A DNA stretch of 64,000 bases, taken from the NCBI GenBank assembly GCA_963977105.1, contig CAXBNI010000001.1, positions 1,116,001-1,180,000 of the forward strand, in the 5' to 3' direction. The position numbers were made by a program, and so were the translations under genes. The DNA is from UBA2705 sp963977105 (GTDB lineage: Bacteria; Pseudomonadota; Alphaproteobacteria; Micavibrionales; Micavibrionaceae). This document shows positions 8,491 to 16,155 of this stretch, one piece after another. A model generated the notes under the pieces. The model was not told the DNA's origin. It ran no database searches and saw only the letters and a program-made list of their open reading frames with translations. Each line of letters opens with the position of its first letter. Within the stretch, counting starts at the first letter, position 1.

Positions 8491-8889
8491 TTAGTAAAGC
8501 TGGCATAAAACTTCGCCACCAACGTTTTGTTCGCGGGCCTGATAATCCGTCATAACGCCTTTTGGCGTTGTAACGATCGAAACACCAAGACCATTATAGA
8601 ACTTCGGCATTGTTTTAACGTTACGAAAAACGCGACGACCAGGCTTTGAAACGCGGTGAATTTCGCGAATAGCAGGCTGACCTTCGTCATATTTCAATTC
8701 TACTTGCAAGTAGTCGTGGCCATCTTCACCCTTAACGGCTTTGTGACCGCGGATGTAACCTTCTGTTGCAAAAATCTCAAGCATGCTAGCTTTCATTTTT
8801 GACGCAGGAACCAACACAGTCGGTTTGTTTGCGCCAAGTCCATTACGAATACGTGTTAGCATGTCACTAATAGGATCACTCATTGTCAT
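8491..8889 (-). CDS. rpsH: 30S ribosomal protein S8
   Basis: S8 binds helix 21 of 16S rRNA early in 30S assembly and in E. coli represses the spc operon. The 132 residues contain SDPISDMLTRIRNG at the N-terminus and the C-terminal GVSIVTTPKGVMTDYQAREQNVGGEVLCQLY region (given here in part as family signature: TPKGVMTDYQA). The ATG at 8889 has AAGGA nine bases upstream, better than the ATG two codons later. Confidence 0.98.
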   Translation of the reverse strand: MTMSDPISDMLTRIRNGLGANKPTVLVPASKMKASMLEIFATEGYIRGHKAVKGEDGHDYLQVELKYDEGQPAIREIHRVSKPGRRVFRNVKTMPKFYNGLGVSIVTTPKGVMTDYQAREQNVGGEVLCQLY

Positions 8890-8907
8890 TTTTCTAAATC
8901 CTTTTCT

Positions 8908-9213
8908 CTACCAGCTCGACTTTGTTACACCGGGAAGCTCGCCTCTAGAAGCAAGTTCACGAAGGGCAACACGCGAGATGTTGAATTTTCTGTGGTGACC
9001 GCGTGGGCGGCCTGTAAGTGCACAACGGTTACGAACGCGGTCTTTTGCGCCATTACGAGGCATTTTAGCAAGTTTTAAAACTGCTTGAAAACGCTCTTCC
9101 ATTGGTAACTCTTGGTTTTTAATAATTGCTTTAAGAGCTGCACGACGGTTTGCTGTCTGTTTAACAAGCTTACGACGCTTTAAGTCTCTTTGTACTGCAC
9201 TAACTTTTGCCAT
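8908..9213 (-). CDS. rpsN: 30S ribosomal protein S14
   Basis: S14 is a late-binding head protein of the 30S subunit. This is the longer, zinc-free type (101 residues): there is no CxxC pair, and the C-terminal half shows NRCALTGRPRGHHRKF and LRELASRGELPGVTKSSW. The start at ATG 9213 (MAKVSAVQRDLKRRK) has AGGAGA nine bases upstream; the longer frame back to 9264 would overlap rplE and lacks family support. Confidence 0.97.
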   Translation of the reverse strand: MAKVSAVQRDLKRRKLVKQTANRRAALKAIIKNQELPMEERFQAVLKLAKMPRNGAKDRVRNRCALTGRPRGHHRKFNISRVALRELASRGELPGVTKSSW

Positions 9214-9232
9214 ATCTAATAATCTCCTACCC

Positions 9233-9784
9233 TTAACGCTTAATGTCACTAAATGGCATATCAAACTGTGTCAAAAGCTCTTTTGCTTCTTCATCAGTAT
9301 TCGCTGTTGTACACATGATAATGTCCATACCGCGAATTTTATCCACTTTGTCATACTCGATTTCAGGGAAAATGATATGTTCTGTTATGCCCATCGCATA
9401 ATTACCACGACCGTCAAAGCTCTTACCGTTAATGCCGCGAAAGTCACGAACACGAGGTAGAGCGATTGTTACAAAACGGTCTAAAAACTCATACATTTGC
9501 GCGCCACGAAGAGTAACTTTACAGCCAATAGGCATCTCTTCACGGATTTTAAATGAGGCGTTTGATTTACGTGCTTTACAAACCACAGGTTTCTGACCTG
9601 CAATAAGCGTTAAATCATTCACAGCATTTTCGATGAAAGCTTTATTTTGTGAAGCCTCACCAACGCCCATGTTAATTACAATTTTTTCCAATTTAGGAAC
9701 CTGAAGAGCGTTCGTGTAACCAAATTTCTTGGTCAACGCCGGAACGATTGTCTCTTCATATCTCTGTTTAAAACGCGGTTTCAT
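9233..9784 (-). CDS. rplE: 50S ribosomal protein L5
   Basis: L5 binds 5S rRNA and the P-site tRNA elbow. The start at ATG 9784 (MKPRFKQRYEETIVPALTKKFGY, family-like N-terminus) gives 183 residues; the frame continues upstream to 9898 but that part overlaps rplX and is not L5-like. Conserved blocks include KIVINMGVGEA, the RGAQMYEFLDRFVTIALPRVRDF region, and the C-terminal GMDIIMCTTANTDEEAKELL. Confidence 0.97.
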   Translation of the reverse strand: MKPRFKQRYEETIVPALTKKFGYTNALQVPKLEKIVINMGVGEASQNKAFIENAVNDLTLIAGQKPVVCKARKSNASFKIREEMPIGCKVTLRGAQMYEFLDRFVTIALPRVRDFRGINGKSFDGRGNYAMGITEHIIFPEIEYDKVDKIRGMDIIMCTTANTDEEAKELLTQFDMPFSDIKR

Positions 9785-9800
9785 TCTTACTATCCCGTCT

Positions 9801-10121
9801 CTAAATTTCTTCGCCAGAAGAACATGCAACGCGTGTTTTGTTGCCGTCCTTATCAGTTTTATACCCAACGCGTGTTGCTTTTTCCGATTTAGGATCAATC
9901 AACGCGACATTTGATACGTGAATTGGTGCTTCGACTTTTTCAATACCACCAGCAGCGAACTGTGTTGGTTTCTTATGCTTCGTCACCATGTTCACGCCAG
10001 AAACGAGAACGCGGTTATCACTGGGCATAACTTTTGTCACTTCACCTTTTGCACCCTTGTCACGGCCAGTTACGACTACGACTTGATCGCCTTTTTTAAC
10101 TCTTAACTTTGCTTTTGACAT
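9801..10121 (-). CDS. rplX: 50S ribosomal protein L24
   Basis: L24 is an assembly-initiating protein of the 50S subunit. The KOW motif (KKGDQVVVVTGRDKGAKGEV) is at residues 9-28 of 106, followed by NMVTKHKKPTQFAAGGIEKVEAPIHVSNV. The gene lies between rplN and rplE with a 17-base spacer on each side, the usual spc order. Confidence 0.98.
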   Translation of the reverse strand: MSKAKLRVKKGDQVVVVTGRDKGAKGEVTKVMPSDNRVLVSGVNMVTKHKKPTQFAAGGIEKVEAPIHVSNVALIDPKSEKATRVGYKTDKDGNKTRVACSSGEEI

Positions 10122-10138
10122 AGTTTTATACCTTCTTA

Positions 10139-10507
10139 CTATAATACTTCGCCAGCGAGCGAAATAATCTTCATGTAGCCTTTACCGCGAAGTTCACGGG
10201 TAACAGGGCCAAATATACGTGTTCCGATTGGCTCGTTGTTCTTACTAATAAGAACAGCTGCGTTTGTATCAAAACGAATTTTTTCACCATTTTGGCGGTT
10301 AAGGCCAAATGCTGTACGAACGATAACCGCTCTGTGTACATCACCTTTTTTAACACGACCGCGTGGAATTGCTTCTTTAACTGATACCACGACAACGTCG
10401 CCGATATTAGCTGTACGGCGATGCGAGCCGCCAAGGACCTTGATGCATTCAACGCGACGTGCGCCAGAGTTGTCTGCAACTTCCATTTCTGTTTGCATCT
10501 GTATCAT
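10139..10507 (-). CDS. rplN: 50S ribosomal protein L14
   Basis: L14 takes part in bridges B5 and B8 between the subunits. The 122-residue sequence is typical: MIQMQTEMEVADNSGARRVEC at the start (first 20 residues diagnostic), KVLGGSHRRTANIGDVVVVSVK, and FGPVTRELRGKGYMKIISLA at the end. It is the first gene of the classical spc operon and follows rpsQ by 52 bases with no terminator seen. Confidence 0.98.
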   Translation of the reverse strand: MIQMQTEMEVADNSGARRVECIKVLGGSHRRTANIGDVVVVSVKEAIPRGRVKKGDVHRAVIVRTAFGLNRQNGEKIRFDTNAAVLISKNNEPIGTRIFGPVTRELRGKGYMKIISLAGEVL

Positions 10508-10559
10508 ATTACTTCTGCCTTTTCTTCTCTTGCACGCTAATTAAACAAAGTGTCAAAAA

Positions 10560-10982
10560 TTACTTATCGTCTTTTTTGGCTGTTGTTTTTTTAGCAGTTG
10601 TTTTTTTTGTTGTTGTTTTCTCTGCTGCTTTCTTAGCTGGCGCTTTTTTAGCAGCCGGCTTTTTCGCAGGAGCAGCTTTCTTCTCTTCAGCTTTCTTAGC
10701 AGGCGCCTTTTTAGCCGCAGGCTTTTTAGCTTCTACCTTTGCTGCTGGCGCATCGCCAGTAACAACTGTCCAAGTTTTACGTTTAGAAATCGGCTTACAT
10801 TCCTCAATAGAAACTAAATCGCCCATTTTAAACTGATTGCTTTCATCATGCGCAGCGTATTTATCTGTGCGCTTAATAAACTTTTTATATAATGAGTGCA
10901 TATAACGACGTTCAACTAAAACTGTAATAGTTTTGTCCATTTTGTCGCTAACGACTTTTCCTCTTAGTACGCGGCGTGGCAT
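10560..10982 (-). CDS. rpsQ: 30S ribosomal protein S17 with long Lys/Ala/Pro C-terminal tail
   Basis: Residues 1-78 are a normal S17 (MPRRVLRGKVVSDKMDKTIT, KKFIKRTDKYAAHDESN, DLVSIEECKPISKRKTW), which binds 16S rRNA early in assembly. Bacterial S17 normally ends near here (about 80 residues), but this frame continues for about 60 residues of Ala/Lys/Pro repeats (KKAPAKK, KKPAAKK) ending in a Thr/Lys tract (TTKKTTAKK) and KKDDK. Composition matches the N-terminal tail of L30 in the same operon. The frame is open and ends in a proper stop, so this is not a simple frameshift artefact within the window. Confidence 0.95.
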   Translation of the reverse strand: MPRRVLRGKVVSDKMDKTITVLVERRYMHSLYKKFIKRTDKYAAHDESNQFKMGDLVSIEECKPISKRKTWTVVTGDAPAAKVEAKKPAAKKAPAKKAEEKKAAPAKKPAAKKAPAKKAAEKTTTKKTTAKKTTAKKDDK

Positions 10983-11009
10983 CTTGTTGCTCCTTTTACC
11001 TTATATCTC

Positions 11010-11213
11010 TTATGCTGCTTTTTTGTCAGCAGCGACAGCAGTAATGAACGTCTTTACGCGTGCAATATCACGACGTAGCTGACGCATTTGCGCTGTGTTA
11101 TCCAATTGACCGCCAGCTTTTTGGAAGCGAAGGTTAAATTGTTGCTTACGCAAGTCCATTAACATTTTCTTCAATTCGTCTGCCGACTTACCTTTTAATT
11201 CTTGAGCCTTCAT
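11010..11213 (-). CDS. rpmC: 50S ribosomal protein L29
   Basis: L29 borders the exit tunnel and with L23 forms the docking site for trigger factor and SRP. The 67 residues are two helices, as expected: MKAQELKGKSADELKKMLMD and LRKQQFNLRFQKAGGQLDNT followed by MRQLRRDIARVKT. AGGAGG-like GGAGGCC lies just before the ATG. Between rplP and rpsQ. Confidence 0.98.
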   Translation of the reverse strand: MKAQELKGKSADELKKMLMDLRKQQFNLRFQKAGGQLDNTAQMRQLRRDIARVKTFITAVAADKKAA

Positions 11214-11243
11214 AATGGCCTCCTTAAAACTACTGTCTTATAT

Positions 11244-11657
11244 TTAAGCGCCTAGACGCTTAACAAATTTTGTCGCAACCGGCAGTTTTGACGCAGCCAA
11301 AGCCATCGCTTCACGTGCCAATTCTTCCGAAACACCATCCAGTTCAAACATGATACGACCGGGCTTAACGCGTGCCGCCCAGAATTCAACTGAACCTTTA
11401 CCTTTACCTTGACGTACTTCCAATGGCTTTTTTGTCACAGGAACATCAGGGAAAATACGGATCCAAAGCTTACCTTGACGTTTAAGGTGACGAGTCATCG
11501 TACGACGCGCGGCTTCAATCTGACGTGATGTTATACGCTCTGGGCTAACTGCTTTCAAGCCAAAAGCACCAAAATTCAAAGTTGAACCGCCTTTTGCGTT
11601 ACCATGAATACGGCCTTTAAATGCTTTACGAAACTTTGTCTTTTTAGGTTGTAACAT
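11244..11657 (-). CDS. rplP: 50S ribosomal protein L16
   Basis: L16 organises the A-site side of the peptidyl transferase centre. Typical 137-residue sequence: MLQPKKTKFRKAFKGRIHG at the start, RQIEAARRTMTRHLKRQGKL in the middle and GRIMFELDGVSEELAREAM near the end. In S10 order between rpsC and rpmC. Confidence 0.98.
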   Translation of the reverse strand: MLQPKKTKFRKAFKGRIHGNAKGGSTLNFGAFGLKAVSPERITSRQIEAARRTMTRHLKRQGKLWIRIFPDVPVTKKPLEVRQGKGKGSVEFWAARVKPGRIMFELDGVSEELAREAMALAASKLPVATKFVKRLGA

Positions 11658-11687
11658 TGTTCCAATCCTATTCTTTCTTTAAAATTC

Positions 11688-12380
11688 TTATTTATCAGTA
11701 CGTTGTGTGCCACCATGCGCATTCATGCGCTTGTCGCGTGCCATAGGGTCATGTTCAAGAACATCACCTTTATAGATCCATACTTTAATACCCAAAATAC
11801 CGTAAGTCGTTAGACCTTCTGAAGTACCGTAATCGATATCAGCACGAAGAGTGTGTAGTGGAACACGACCTTCACGGTACCATTCTGTACGCGCAATATC
11901 AGCGCCGCCTAAACGACCAGAGATATTAACACGAATACCCTGAGCTCCAAGACGCATTGCGCCTTGTACGCCACGCTTCATCGCACGACGGAAAGATACC
12001 CGGCGCTCAAGTTGCTGCGCAATACCTTCTGAAACAAGTTGTGCATCAAGATCTGGCTTGCGAATCTCAACAATGTTCAACGCGACATCTGCACCATTTG
12101 CACGGCTAGAAAGCTCACCACGTAGCTTTTCAATATCCGCACCTTTTTTACCGATGATGACACCAGGGCGCGCTGTATAAACAGTTACTTTGATGTTTTT
12201 CGCTGCACGTTCAATAATAACTTTACTGATGCCCGCCGCTTTTAAGCGCTTTTGCACATAATCGCGGAGCTTAAGATCTTCAACGAGCTTCGTTGCATAA
12301 TCTTTACCTGCGTACCAGCGGGAGTCCCATGTACGGTTGATACCGACGCGTAGACCTATAGGATTAACCTTCTGACCCAT
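11688..12380 (-). CDS. rpsC: 30S ribosomal protein S3
   Basis: S3 lines the mRNA entry tunnel and contributes helicase activity there. The 230 residues contain MGQKVNPIGLRVGINRTWDS, a KH type II domain with GVIIGKKGADIEKLR (GxxG loop), and a C-terminal domain with GRLGGADIARTEWYREGRVP. The gene starts six bases after the rplV stop, suggesting coupling. Confidence 0.98.
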   Translation of the reverse strand: MGQKVNPIGLRVGINRTWDSRWYAGKDYATKLVEDLKLRDYVQKRLKAAGISKVIIERAAKNIKVTVYTARPGVIIGKKGADIEKLRGELSSRANGADVALNIVEIRKPDLDAQLVSEGIAQQLERRVSFRRAMKRGVQGAMRLGAQGIRVNISGRLGGADIARTEWYREGRVPLHTLRADIDYGTSEGLTTYGILGIKVWIYKGDVLEHDPMARDKRMNAHGGTQRTDK

Positions 12381-12385
12381 GACTC

Positions 12386-12760
12386 TTATTCCTCTCTCTC
12401 GCGAACAACAACGGTCAAGTTGCTGAACAATTTATGAATGCTTGCCGCACGGCCTTTAGCACGTGGACGAAAACGCTTCATAATAACTGACTTACCAACG
12501 TAAGCTTCCGCTACATAAAGACGATCAACATCAAGGCCGTGATTATTTTCAGCGTTTGCTACCGCAGACTGAAGCGCCTTCAATACGTCTTGCGCAACAC
12601 GGCGCTTTGAAAACTGAAGGTCGACCAAAGCTTTTTCGGCTTTTTGACCTCGAATTGTGTGTGCCACTAAGTTTAACTTCTGAGGGCTCGTACGTATGTA
12701 TTTCACATACGATCTTGCCTCATTCTCAGCGGTACGTTTAGCATTTGTTGCCTGTCCCAT
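12386..12760 (-). CDS. rplV: 50S ribosomal protein L22
   Basis: L22 contributes a beta-hairpin to the exit tunnel, where arrest peptides and macrolides act. The 124 residues show YVKYIRTSPQKLNLVAHTIRG, SAVANAENNHGLDVDRLYVA and the hairpin-region MKRFRPRAKGRAASI. Length is normal. Between rpsS and rpsC in the S10 operon. Confidence 0.98.
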   Translation of the reverse strand: MGQATNAKRTAENEARSYVKYIRTSPQKLNLVAHTIRGQKAEKALVDLQFSKRRVAQDVLKALQSAVANAENNHGLDVDRLYVAEAYVGKSVIMKRFRPRAKGRAASIHKLFSNLTVVVREREE

Positions 12761-12787
12761 TTTAACTATCTCCTAAAGCCTTAGCCG

Positions 12788-13063
12788 TTATTTCTTAGAC
12801 TTTTTGTCTACGCCATGACCATGATAAGTACGAGTTGGTGCAAACTCGCCTAATTTATGGCCGATCATGTTATCTGTCACGAGGACAGGTATAAATTGTT
12901 TACCGTTATGCACCGCAATTGTCTTGCCAATCATATTTGGCAGAATTGTCGAACGGCGTGACCATGTTTTAATTGGTCGATTTTTGCCAGAAGCGCTAGC
13001 TTCCTCAATTTTCTTCAATAGATGTCCGTCTACGAACGGGCCTTTCCATACTGAACGTGCCAT
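12788..13063 (-). CDS. rpsS: 30S ribosomal protein S19
   Basis: S19 forms a head complex with S13 and contacts the 50S subunit through bridge B1a. The 91 residues are canonical: MARSVWKGPFVDGHLLKKIE, IKTWSRRSTILPNMIGKT, and HKLGEFAPTRTYHGH. S10 operon, 15 bases after rplB. Confidence 0.98.
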   Translation of the reverse strand: MARSVWKGPFVDGHLLKKIEEASASGKNRPIKTWSRRSTILPNMIGKTIAVHNGKQFIPVLVTDNMIGHKLGEFAPTRTYHGHGVDKKSKK

Positions 13064-13078
13064 GTCTATCTAATCCCT

Positions 13079-13906
13079 TTATTTCTTGTTACGACGACGG
13101 ACAATATACTTATCAGTCGATTTATTCTTACGAGTCTTCGCACCCTTAGTTGGTTTACCCCAAGGAGTAACCGGATGACGGCCACCTGAAGTACGGCCTT
13201 CACCACCACCATGTGGGTGATCAACTGGGTTCATCACAACACCACGAACTGAAGGACGGCGACCTAACCAACGGTTACGGCCAGCTTTACCTTTATTTTC
13301 GTTAAGGTGTTCAGGATTCGAAACCGCACCTACAGTAGCCATACAATCGCCACGTACAATACGAAGCTCACCAGAAGTCAATTTAATCTGTGCGTAACCT
13401 TGATCACGACCAACAAGCTGCGCATAAGCACCTGCCGCACGAGCCATTTGACCACCTTTACCAGGTTTAAGCTCGATGTTGTGAATAATTGTACCCACTG
13501 GCATGTTTTTAAGCGGCATCGCGTTACCAGGCTTAATATCAACCTTGTTACCTGCGATAATTTTATCACCTACAGCCAAACGTTGTGGCGCAAGGATATA
13601 AGATTTTGTACCGTCTGTATATTCAACCAACGCAATGTAAGGCGTACGGTTTGGATCATACTCAAGGCGAAGGACAGTAGCCTCCATCTCCCATTTTGTA
13701 CGTTTAAAGTCGACAAGACGATAACGACGCTTGTGACCACCGCCAATATGACGTGATGTAATGCGACCATTATTGTTACGACCACCGGTTTTTTTCAAAC
13801 CCTCAGTCAAAGTCTTCTCAGGTGCACCACGGTGCAGGTGAGAACGATCAACCATTACTAGCTGACGCTGACTTGGTGTTACTGGATTAAACTTTTTTAA
13901 TGCCAT
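13079..13906 (-). CDS. rplB: 50S ribosomal protein L2
   Basis: L2 is a core 23S rRNA-binding protein required for subunit association and peptidyl transferase activity. The 275-residue sequence has GRNNNGRITSRHIGGGHKRR in the N-terminal domain and the C-terminal catalytic-region loop GVVMNPVDHPHGGGEGR with the conserved histidine (His in DHPHGGG). Between rplW and rpsS. Confidence 0.99.
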   Translation of the reverse strand: MALKKFNPVTPSQRQLVMVDRSHLHRGAPEKTLTEGLKKTGGRNNNGRITSRHIGGGHKRRYRLVDFKRTKWEMEATVLRLEYDPNRTPYIALVEYTDGTKSYILAPQRLAVGDKIIAGNKVDIKPGNAMPLKNMPVGTIIHNIELKPGKGGQMARAAGAYAQLVGRDQGYAQIKLTSGELRIVRGDCMATVGAVSNPEHLNENKGKAGRNRWLGRRPSVRGVVMNPVDHPHGGGEGRTSGGRHPVTPWGKPTKGAKTRKNKSTDKYIVRRRNKK

Positions 13907-13958
13907 TTTACGTTTCCTTACTTCTTTCCTTTATCGGCGGACCACCATATAAATCTAG

Positions 13959-14276
13959 TTAAACACCCGTTGAGATATCAATTGACTGACCGTCTTCTAA
14001 TGTGACGTACGCCTTTTTGAAATCAGAGCGCTTACCCATAACACCTTTAAAGCGTTTTGTCTTGCCCTTTGTTACAACAGTATTCACTGCCTTAACTTTA
14101 ACGCCCCATAAACCTTCGACTGCCTTCTTAATTTCAGGCTTTGTCGCGTCTATAGAAACTTTAAATACCACTGCGTTATTCTCAAGCGCCAAAGTTGCTT
14201 TTTCAGTAATATGTGGCGCCACGATAACGTTATAATTACGCTCAGTTAGCTGAGCTTTTTCTGCCTTTTTAGCCAT
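13959..14276 (-). CDS. rplW: 50S ribosomal protein L23
   Basis: L23 sits at the exit tunnel and is the main docking site for trigger factor and SRP. The 105 residues include the VIVAPHITEKATLALENNAV start, the helix TKPEIKKAVEGLWGVKVKAV and KRFKGVMGKRSDFKKAYVTL. A short basic extension (AKKAEKAQL) precedes the fold. Six bases after rplD. Confidence 0.98.
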   Translation of the reverse strand: MAKKAEKAQLTERNYNVIVAPHITEKATLALENNAVVFKVSIDATKPEIKKAVEGLWGVKVKAVNTVVTKGKTKRFKGVMGKRSDFKKAYVTLEDGQSIDISTGV

Positions 14277-14281
14277 TAGTC

Positions 14282-14911
14282 TTAACCCTTCAATCTTGCT
14301 GTTAAGCTCTCAATAGCATCTTTAGTAAGAACTAAAGTGTCACGGCGTAGAATGTCATAAACATTTGCCCCCTGAGATGGCAACACATCAATATTTGGAA
14401 TATTACGCGTAGCAAGTGAGAACTTTTCATCTACTTCTGAACCAGTCACAACAAGAGCGTTTTTCAAACCAAGCTTTTCAAGCTTCGCTGACATTGCTTT
14501 TGTTTTGTGATCTTTAACCTTAACGTCTTCAAGAACAATGATCTTGTCATTCTTCGCTTTAGAAGACAGTGCAAGTTTCAAAGCAAGCTTACGAACTTTC
14601 TTTGGCAAAGCCGTTGCGTGTGAACGCACAACCGGACCAAAGACAACACCGCCACCACGATCTTGCGAACGTTTCAAGTCACCCGCACGTGCACGGCCAG
14701 TACCTTTTTGAGCCCAAGGCTTCTTACCAGTACCTGTAACTTCGCCGCGTGTTTGTACTTTGTGCGTACCTGAGCGCGCTTTGTTACGGCTGTAATGTAC
14801 TGCGCGGTGTAGCAAAGACTCACGGCCTTCTATTTTTTCGCCAAAGACAGCTTGATCAAGTTCAATATCGCCAGCGTCTTTGTTTTCTAATGTTTTAACT
14901 GCAACCTTCAT
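14282..14911 (-). CDS. rplD: 50S ribosomal protein L4
   Basis: L4 sends a loop into the exit tunnel and in E. coli represses the S10 operon. The start at ATG 14911 (MKVAVKTLENKDAGD, 209 residues) has AAGGA about nine bases upstream; the ATG at 14920 overlaps that Shine-Dalgarno. Typical blocks: VQTRGEVTGTGKKPWAQKGT, GRARAGDLKRSQDRGGGVVF and PKKVRKLALKLALSSKAK. S10 operon, directly after rplC. Confidence 0.97.
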   Translation of the reverse strand: MKVAVKTLENKDAGDIELDQAVFGEKIEGRESLLHRAVHYSRNKARSGTHKVQTRGEVTGTGKKPWAQKGTGRARAGDLKRSQDRGGGVVFGPVVRSHATALPKKVRKLALKLALSSKAKNDKIIVLEDVKVKDHKTKAMSAKLEKLGLKNALVVTGSEVDEKFSLATRNIPNIDVLPSQGANVYDILRRDTLVLTKDAIESLTARLKG

Positions 14912-14922
14912 CACTAACATCC

Positions 14923-15681
14923 TTATTCTTGAGTGTTATCGTCTTGCGTTTCAGCCGGAGCTTCCGCAGACGTTTGTGTTTCAGCCGATGCTTCCGCTAC
15001 TTTTGCGACAGATTTCAAACCAGCTGGCAAAGGAACGCCCTCTGGAAGTTTTTTCTTAATAGCATCAGACAAAAGGATCCAACCTGATCTTGGGCCGGGC
15101 ACTGCGCCACGGATCAAAACTACGTTTTCTTCTTCATCAATAGCAACAACTTCAAGATTTTGAACCGTTACGCGCTCGTCACCCATTTGACCAGCCATTT
15201 TCTTACCCTTGAAAACTTTACCAGGGTCTTGACACTGACCAGTTGCACCAAGTGCACGGTGAGAAACTGACACACCGTGAGTAGCACGCATGCCACCAAA
15301 GTTGTGACGCTTCATCGCACCCTGGAAACCTTTACCTTTAGATGTACCGACAGCATCTACATACTGACCCGGAACAAAATGGCTCGCCGCGATCTCTGCA
15401 CCAACTTCGAGAAGATTCTCAGTTGAAACACGAAATTCTGCTAATTTTTTCTTTGGCTCTACTTTTGCAATCGCAAAATTTCCACGCATCGCCTTAGATG
15501 TGCGCTTCACTTTAGCCGTTCCAGCACCAAGCTGAACCGCTGTATAACCGTTTGTCGCTTCATCACGTACAGAAATAACCTGACATGAATCAATTTTAAG
15601 AACAGTAACCGGTACCTGATGACCATTCTCATCAAACACACGGGCCATACCCTCTTTACGTGCGATAACTCCAGTCCGCAT
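14923..15681 (-). CDS. rplC: 50S ribosomal protein L3
   Basis: L3 is an early assembly protein reaching toward the peptidyl transferase centre. The core (MRTGVIARKEGMARVFDENG; SHFVPGQYVDAVGTSKGKGF; GAMKRHNFGGMRATHGVSVS) is normal. The C-terminus carries about 27 extra residues rich in Ala, Glu, Thr and Gln (AEASAETQTSAEAPAETQ), opposite in charge to the basic tails on L30 and S17. Length 252 compared with about 210 for the E. coli protein. Confidence 0.97.
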   Translation of the reverse strand: MRTGVIARKEGMARVFDENGHQVPVTVLKIDSCQVISVRDEATNGYTAVQLGAGTAKVKRTSKAMRGNFAIAKVEPKKKLAEFRVSTENLLEVGAEIAASHFVPGQYVDAVGTSKGKGFQGAMKRHNFGGMRATHGVSVSHRALGATGQCQDPGKVFKGKKMAGQMGDERVTVQNLEVVAIDEEENVVLIRGAVPGPRSGWILLSDAIKKKLPEGVPLPAGLKSVAKVAEASAETQTSAEAPAETQDDNTQE

Positions 15682-15740
15682 ATTAATAACTCCTAATTTT
15701 CGGTCATACCCAATATAGACAGAGGACCGTGTCTCATAAC

Positions 15741-16070
15741 TTATGCCGCGTTAGCCGCATTTCCAATTTTAATCTCAACATCAACACCAGCTGGCAAGTC
15801 TAGCTTCATTAAAGCATCAACTGTTTGCGGTGTAGGCTCAACGATATCGATCAAGCGTTTGTGCGTACGCATTTCAAAATGCTCCATAGCATTTTTGTTT
15901 ACGTGCGGTGACTTACAAACTGTAAAACGTTCAGTACGTGTAGGTAACGGCACAGGGCCCTGTACACGTGCGCCAGTACGTTTTGCTGTGTTCACGATCT
16001 CACCTGTTGAAGTGTCCAACACGCGGTGATCAAATGCTTTTAGTCGAATACGGATGGTTTGTGTATCCAT
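15741..16070 (-). CDS. rpsJ: 30S ribosomal protein S10
   Basis: S10 is a head protein of the 30S subunit and, as NusE, part of antitermination complexes. The 109 residues show QTIRIRLKAFDHRVLDTSTG, PVPLPTRTERFTVCKSPHVN and HFEMRTHKRLIDIVEPTPQT, with a few extra residues at the C-terminus. It follows tuf after 85 bases that contain a strong stem-loop. Confidence 0.98.
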   Translation of the reverse strand: MDTQTIRIRLKAFDHRVLDTSTGEIVNTAKRTGARVQGPVPLPTRTERFTVCKSPHVNKNAMEHFEMRTHKRLIDIVEPTPQTVDALMKLDLPAGVDVEIKIGNAANAA

Positions 16071-16111
16071 TGTTTTTACCTTTTTATGTCTTCTTTATAT
16101 CTGCGTTATGA

Positions 16112-16141
16112 GCGGGCGTTTTTTTAACATATAACGCCCGC
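16112..16141 (-). other. Stem-loop in the tuf-rpsJ spacer
   Basis: GCGGGCGTT (16112-16120) and AACGCCCGC (16133-16141) are perfect complements with a 12-base loop. On the transcribed minus strand no T-run follows, so it is not a standard intrinsic terminator. It could be a processing site or an attenuator that lowers S10 expression relative to tuf; this is inference. Confidence 0.55.
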
Positions 16142-16155
16142 ACAAAGCAAGTTTT

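Noticed and set aside
13307..13756. Plus-strand frame of about 149 codons inside rplB
   Set aside because: Antisense shadow of L2; composition biased by the opposite coding strand.
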